This document shows, piece by piece, positions 7,987-9,521 of a stretch of 9,521 bases of DNA. Both the position numbers and the translations under genes were made by a program. The notes under the pieces are model-generated. The model had not been told where the DNA came from. It did not search any database and saw nothing but the letters and a program-made list of their open reading frames with translations. The DNA is from an uncultured Gammaproteobacteria bacterium. Its GTDB lineage: Bacteria > Pseudomonadota > Gammaproteobacteria > Arenicellales > UBA868. Each line of letters opens with the position of its first letter. Position 1 is the stretch's first letter. The DNA is taken from the NCBI GenBank assembly GCA_913051905.1, contig CAJXBY010000095.1, positions 1 through 9,521 on the forward strand. The letters are read 5' to 3'.

Positions 7987-8990
7987 ATCAAGCACAGACC
8001 CACCCCGCACCGACGGCGGGTCCGCTGGATGTCGAATCAGTTCGAAGCGATTTTCCGACCCTGCATCAGACGGTTAACGGTCGGCCGCTGGTTTATCTCG
8101 ACAGTGGTGCCAGCGCCCAGAAACCTGAGCTGGTCATCGATGCGATGCAGGCCTACGAGCGGCAGGATCACGCCAATGTGCACCGCGGTGTGCATACACT
8201 GAGCCAGCGTGCAACGGATGCATTCGAGGGTGCCCGGGAGAAGGTCTGCCGTTTCCTGAATGCCGGATCGGTTCGGGAAATTGTCTTCACTCGCGGAACC
8301 ACCGAGGCCATAAACCTGGTGGCCCAGAGCTATGGTCGAACTCGGCTGGGGCCATCGGATGACGTGCTGGTCTCGGAGATGGAACATCATGCCAATATCG
8401 TTCCATGGCAATTACTGTGTGAGCAGACCGGTGCCACACTCAAGGTTGTACCGTTCGACGATAACGGCGAACTCCTCATGGCGAAGTTCGAAGAACTGCT
8501 ATCGAGCCGAACCCGCATCGTCGCCATCACCCATGTATCCAACACCCTAGGCACGGTCAATCCAGTAAAACAGATCGTCCGCATGACACACGCGACTGGT
8601 GCAGTGGTGCTGATTGACGGTGCGCAGGCAGTACCCCACAACGCGATCGATCTGCAGGCACTGGATTGCGATTTTTATGCCTTTTCGGGTCACAAACTCT
8701 ATGGCCCGACCGGCATGGGTGTGCTTTACGGGAAAGAAGCGCTGTTGGACGCGATGCCTCCGTGGCAGGGCGGCGGTGACATGATCAAGACCGTGCGGTT
8801 TTCGGGCACGACCTACAACGATCTGCCGTACAAGTTTGAGGCAGGGACCCCCCACATTGCGGGCGCTATCGGACTGGGGGCCGCCATCGATTATGTCTCC
8901 AAGCTGGGTATGGATCGCATTGAAGCGCATGTCCGTGAACTTCTGGACTATGCCACTGCCCGGGCTGCAGAGCGATCTGGCCGAATATGA
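7983..8990 (+). CDS. sufS: Cysteine desulfurase SufS, truncated at its 3' end
   Basis: SufS is a PLP-dependent group II cysteine desulfurase that takes sulphur from cysteine as a persulfide for SufBCD. The ATG overlaps the sufD stop (ATGA), so the two are coupled. The large PLP domain is intact: LDSGASAQKP (40-48), EMEHHANIVPW with H135 stacking on PLP, D212 in LIDGAQAV, and the PLP lysine K238 in AFSGHKLYGPTG (K226 in E. coli). RFSGTTYNDLPYKFEAGTPHIAGAIGL is also present. The reading frame stops at 335 aa where the family usually has about 405-420. The small domain is missing, including the RAGHHC loop with the catalytic cysteine (C364 in E. coli). Family similarity holds to about DYATARAAE (residue 330); the sequence beyond that belongs to another gene. 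As it stands the product should not be active. Confidence 0.9.
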   Translation: MNQAQTHPAPTAGPLDVESVRSDFPTLHQTVNGRPLVYLDSGASAQKPELVIDAMQAYERQDHANVHRGVHTLSQRATDAFEGAREKVCRFLNAGSVREIVFTRGTTEAINLVAQSYGRTRLGPSDDVLVSEMEHHANIVPWQLLCEQTGATLKVVPFDDNGELLMAKFEELLSSRTRIVAITHVSNTLGTVNPVKQIVRMTHATGAVVLIDGAQAVPHNAIDLQALDCDFYAFSGHKLYGPTGMGVLYGKEALLDAMPPWQGGGDMIKTVRFSGTTYNDLPYKFEAGTPHIAGAIGLGAAIDYVSKLGMDRIEAHVRELLDYATARAAERSGRI

Positions 8991-9246
8991 ACGCCAGGAA
9001 CGCACGCTTGCCCGGCAACGGGAGCGACTGGTGCCTCTGGCAAAAGAGAAAGTGGGATTGGCTAGGGCCGCTTGGCGCGGCGGTGATGGCAGTTTGGCCG
9101 ATCTTGTACGGGCACGTAGCGAATGGCTGGACGCCAAACTGAAGGAGATTGATCTCAGCGGGCAGTATGACCAGCAGGCAGCCGCCCTCCATTTTACCTA
9201 CGACCACCACGGCATGGTGGGCGAGGAGCAAGATAATGAACATTAA
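8965..9246 (+). pseudogene. 3' fragment of a CzcC/CusC-like outer-membrane efflux protein (TolC family)
   Basis: The reading frame from LQSDLAEYERQE to the TAA at 9246 matches the C-terminal part of the TolC-family outer-membrane channels of heavy-metal RND exporters. It is a long amphipathic helix rich in R, E and L (RTLARQRERLVPLAKEKVGLARAAW), then GGDGSLADLVRARSEWLDAKLKEIDLSGQYDQQAAALHF, the usual helix-turn-helix before the C-terminus. Only about 90 residues are present where the family has 400 or more. The part upstream of about 8955-8970 in this frame is only a shadow of sufS. The fragment has no start or signal peptide of its own. It overlaps the following adaptor gene by 11 bases, as expected inside an intact efflux operon, so this side of the junction looks like a genuine 3' end. 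CzcC versus CusC type is not resolved. Confidence 0.75.
9224..9228 (+). promoter_or_regulatory. Ribosome binding site of the adaptor gene
   Basis: AGGAG lies 7 bases before ATG 9236, inside the end of the efflux-protein reading frame. It supports this start and the overlapping gene arrangement. Confidence 0.55.
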
Positions 9247-9521
9247 ACGCAATGCCTTGATCGGTTTGGCTGCCTCGCTGTTGTTGCTAGCCGGAATATA
9301 TTTGGGCCGTTACGTCACCCCTTCGCAGAGCAGTATATCGATGGCGATGGACAGCGGTGAAACCAACAGCAAAGCGGATGAAAAGGAAGTGCTGTACTGG
9401 TATGACCCTATGTATCCCCAGCAGCACTTTGACGAGCCCGGGCCCTCACCTTTCATGGATATGGAGCTTGTCCCTAAATACGCAGGATCCGAGCAGGATC
9501 CGTCTGTCCTGAGCATCCCCG
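9236..9521 (+). CDS. CusB-like RND efflux periplasmic adaptor with heavy-metal-binding domain, 5' part
   Basis: The first 95 codons are present and the gene runs off the window. The N-terminus has basic residues (MNIKRN) and then a hydrophobic segment LIGLAASLLLLAGIYLG (8-24), a signal or membrane anchor without a lipobox cysteine. A polar linker follows. Residues 53-82 form a heavy-metal-binding domain of the CusB/CzcB kind, with YWYDPMYPQQHFDEPGPSPFMDMELVPKY split by the tell-tale YDPM, F-DEPG and MDMELVP blocks; its methionines and acidic residues suit Cu(I)/Ag(I) binding. Such adaptors link an inner-membrane RND pump to an outer-membrane channel, which fits the channel fragment immediately upstream. 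The metal is inferred from the domain, and copper/silver is most likely. The adaptor core is not in view, so a CzcB-like role cannot be excluded. Confidence 0.82.
   Translation, partial: MNIKRNALIGLAASLLLLAGIYLGRYVTPSQSSISMAMDSGETNSKADEKEVLYWYDPMYPQQHFDEPGPSPFMDMELVPKYAGSEQDPSVLSIP

Noticed and set aside
8836..8964. Possible in-frame N-terminal extension of the efflux fragment back into sufS
   Set aside because: This stretch is the +1 shadow of conserved SufS codons (FEAGTPHIAGAIGL region) and does not resemble an efflux protein, so the fusion frame is a by-product of the junction.
8959..8970. Adjacent CCCGGG and CTGCAG six-base palindromes at the junction, suggesting a cloning scar
   Set aside because: Such palindromes are expected by chance in GC-rich DNA, the order does not match a common polylinker, and both reading frames read naturally through them.
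8547..9137. 196-codon minus-strand open frame across the sufS junction
   Set aside because: It is antisense to sufS and to the efflux fragment, has a composition typical of a shadow frame, and has no recognisable motif.
9482..9502. Ten-base direct repeat GCAGGATCCG with an 11-base period
   Set aside because: Only two copies occur, inside the linker of the adaptor gene and in different codon frames; it is too short to imply an attachment site or mobile element.

Overview
The window looks like chromosomal DNA from a gammaproteobacterium of moderately high GC content. The reasons are the ubiE-ubiJ-ubiB order, an IscR with the E. coli cluster-ligand pattern, and a HemB tail with the Pseudomonas-type spacing between its two lysines. 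All genes I can support lie on the + strand. No species can be named from the sequence alone.

Layout. Positions 1-455 hold the 3' end of hemB (porphobilinogen synthase, haem pathway). Positions 519-3619 hold ubiE, ubiJ and ubiB, three tightly spaced ubiquinone-biosynthesis genes. Positions 3620-3793 form a regulatory region with a TATAAT promoter and two candidate IscR type 1 operators, followed by a leader of about 110 nt. Positions 3794-8990 hold iscR-sufB-sufC-sufD-sufS, an iron-sulphur assembly operon headed by its own Fe-S-sensing repressor. SufBCD is the scaffold complex and SufS is its cysteine desulfurase.

The suf operon ends abnormally. sufS matches the family up to about residue 325-330, then breaks at about 8955-8985, before its catalytic cysteine region. 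In another frame the sequence continues as the C-terminal tail of a CzcC/CusC-like (TolC family) outer-membrane efflux protein. This overlaps the start of a CusB-like periplasmic adaptor with a heavy-metal-binding domain, which runs off the window at 9521. The join is either a real rearrangement (deletion, insertion or recombination) that put a metal-efflux operon behind suf, or a chimeric assembly. The sequence alone cannot decide.

How the genes work together. Haem and ubiquinone synthesis supply respiratory cofactors, and SUF supplies the Fe-S clusters used by the same respiratory enzymes. The IscR sites suggest feedback: cluster-loaded IscR would repress iscR-suf when clusters are plentiful. 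Apart from the 3' junction and the IscR-type operator layout, this is an ordinary housekeeping region. I found no RNA genes, CRISPR arrays, insertion sequences or clearly novel system.
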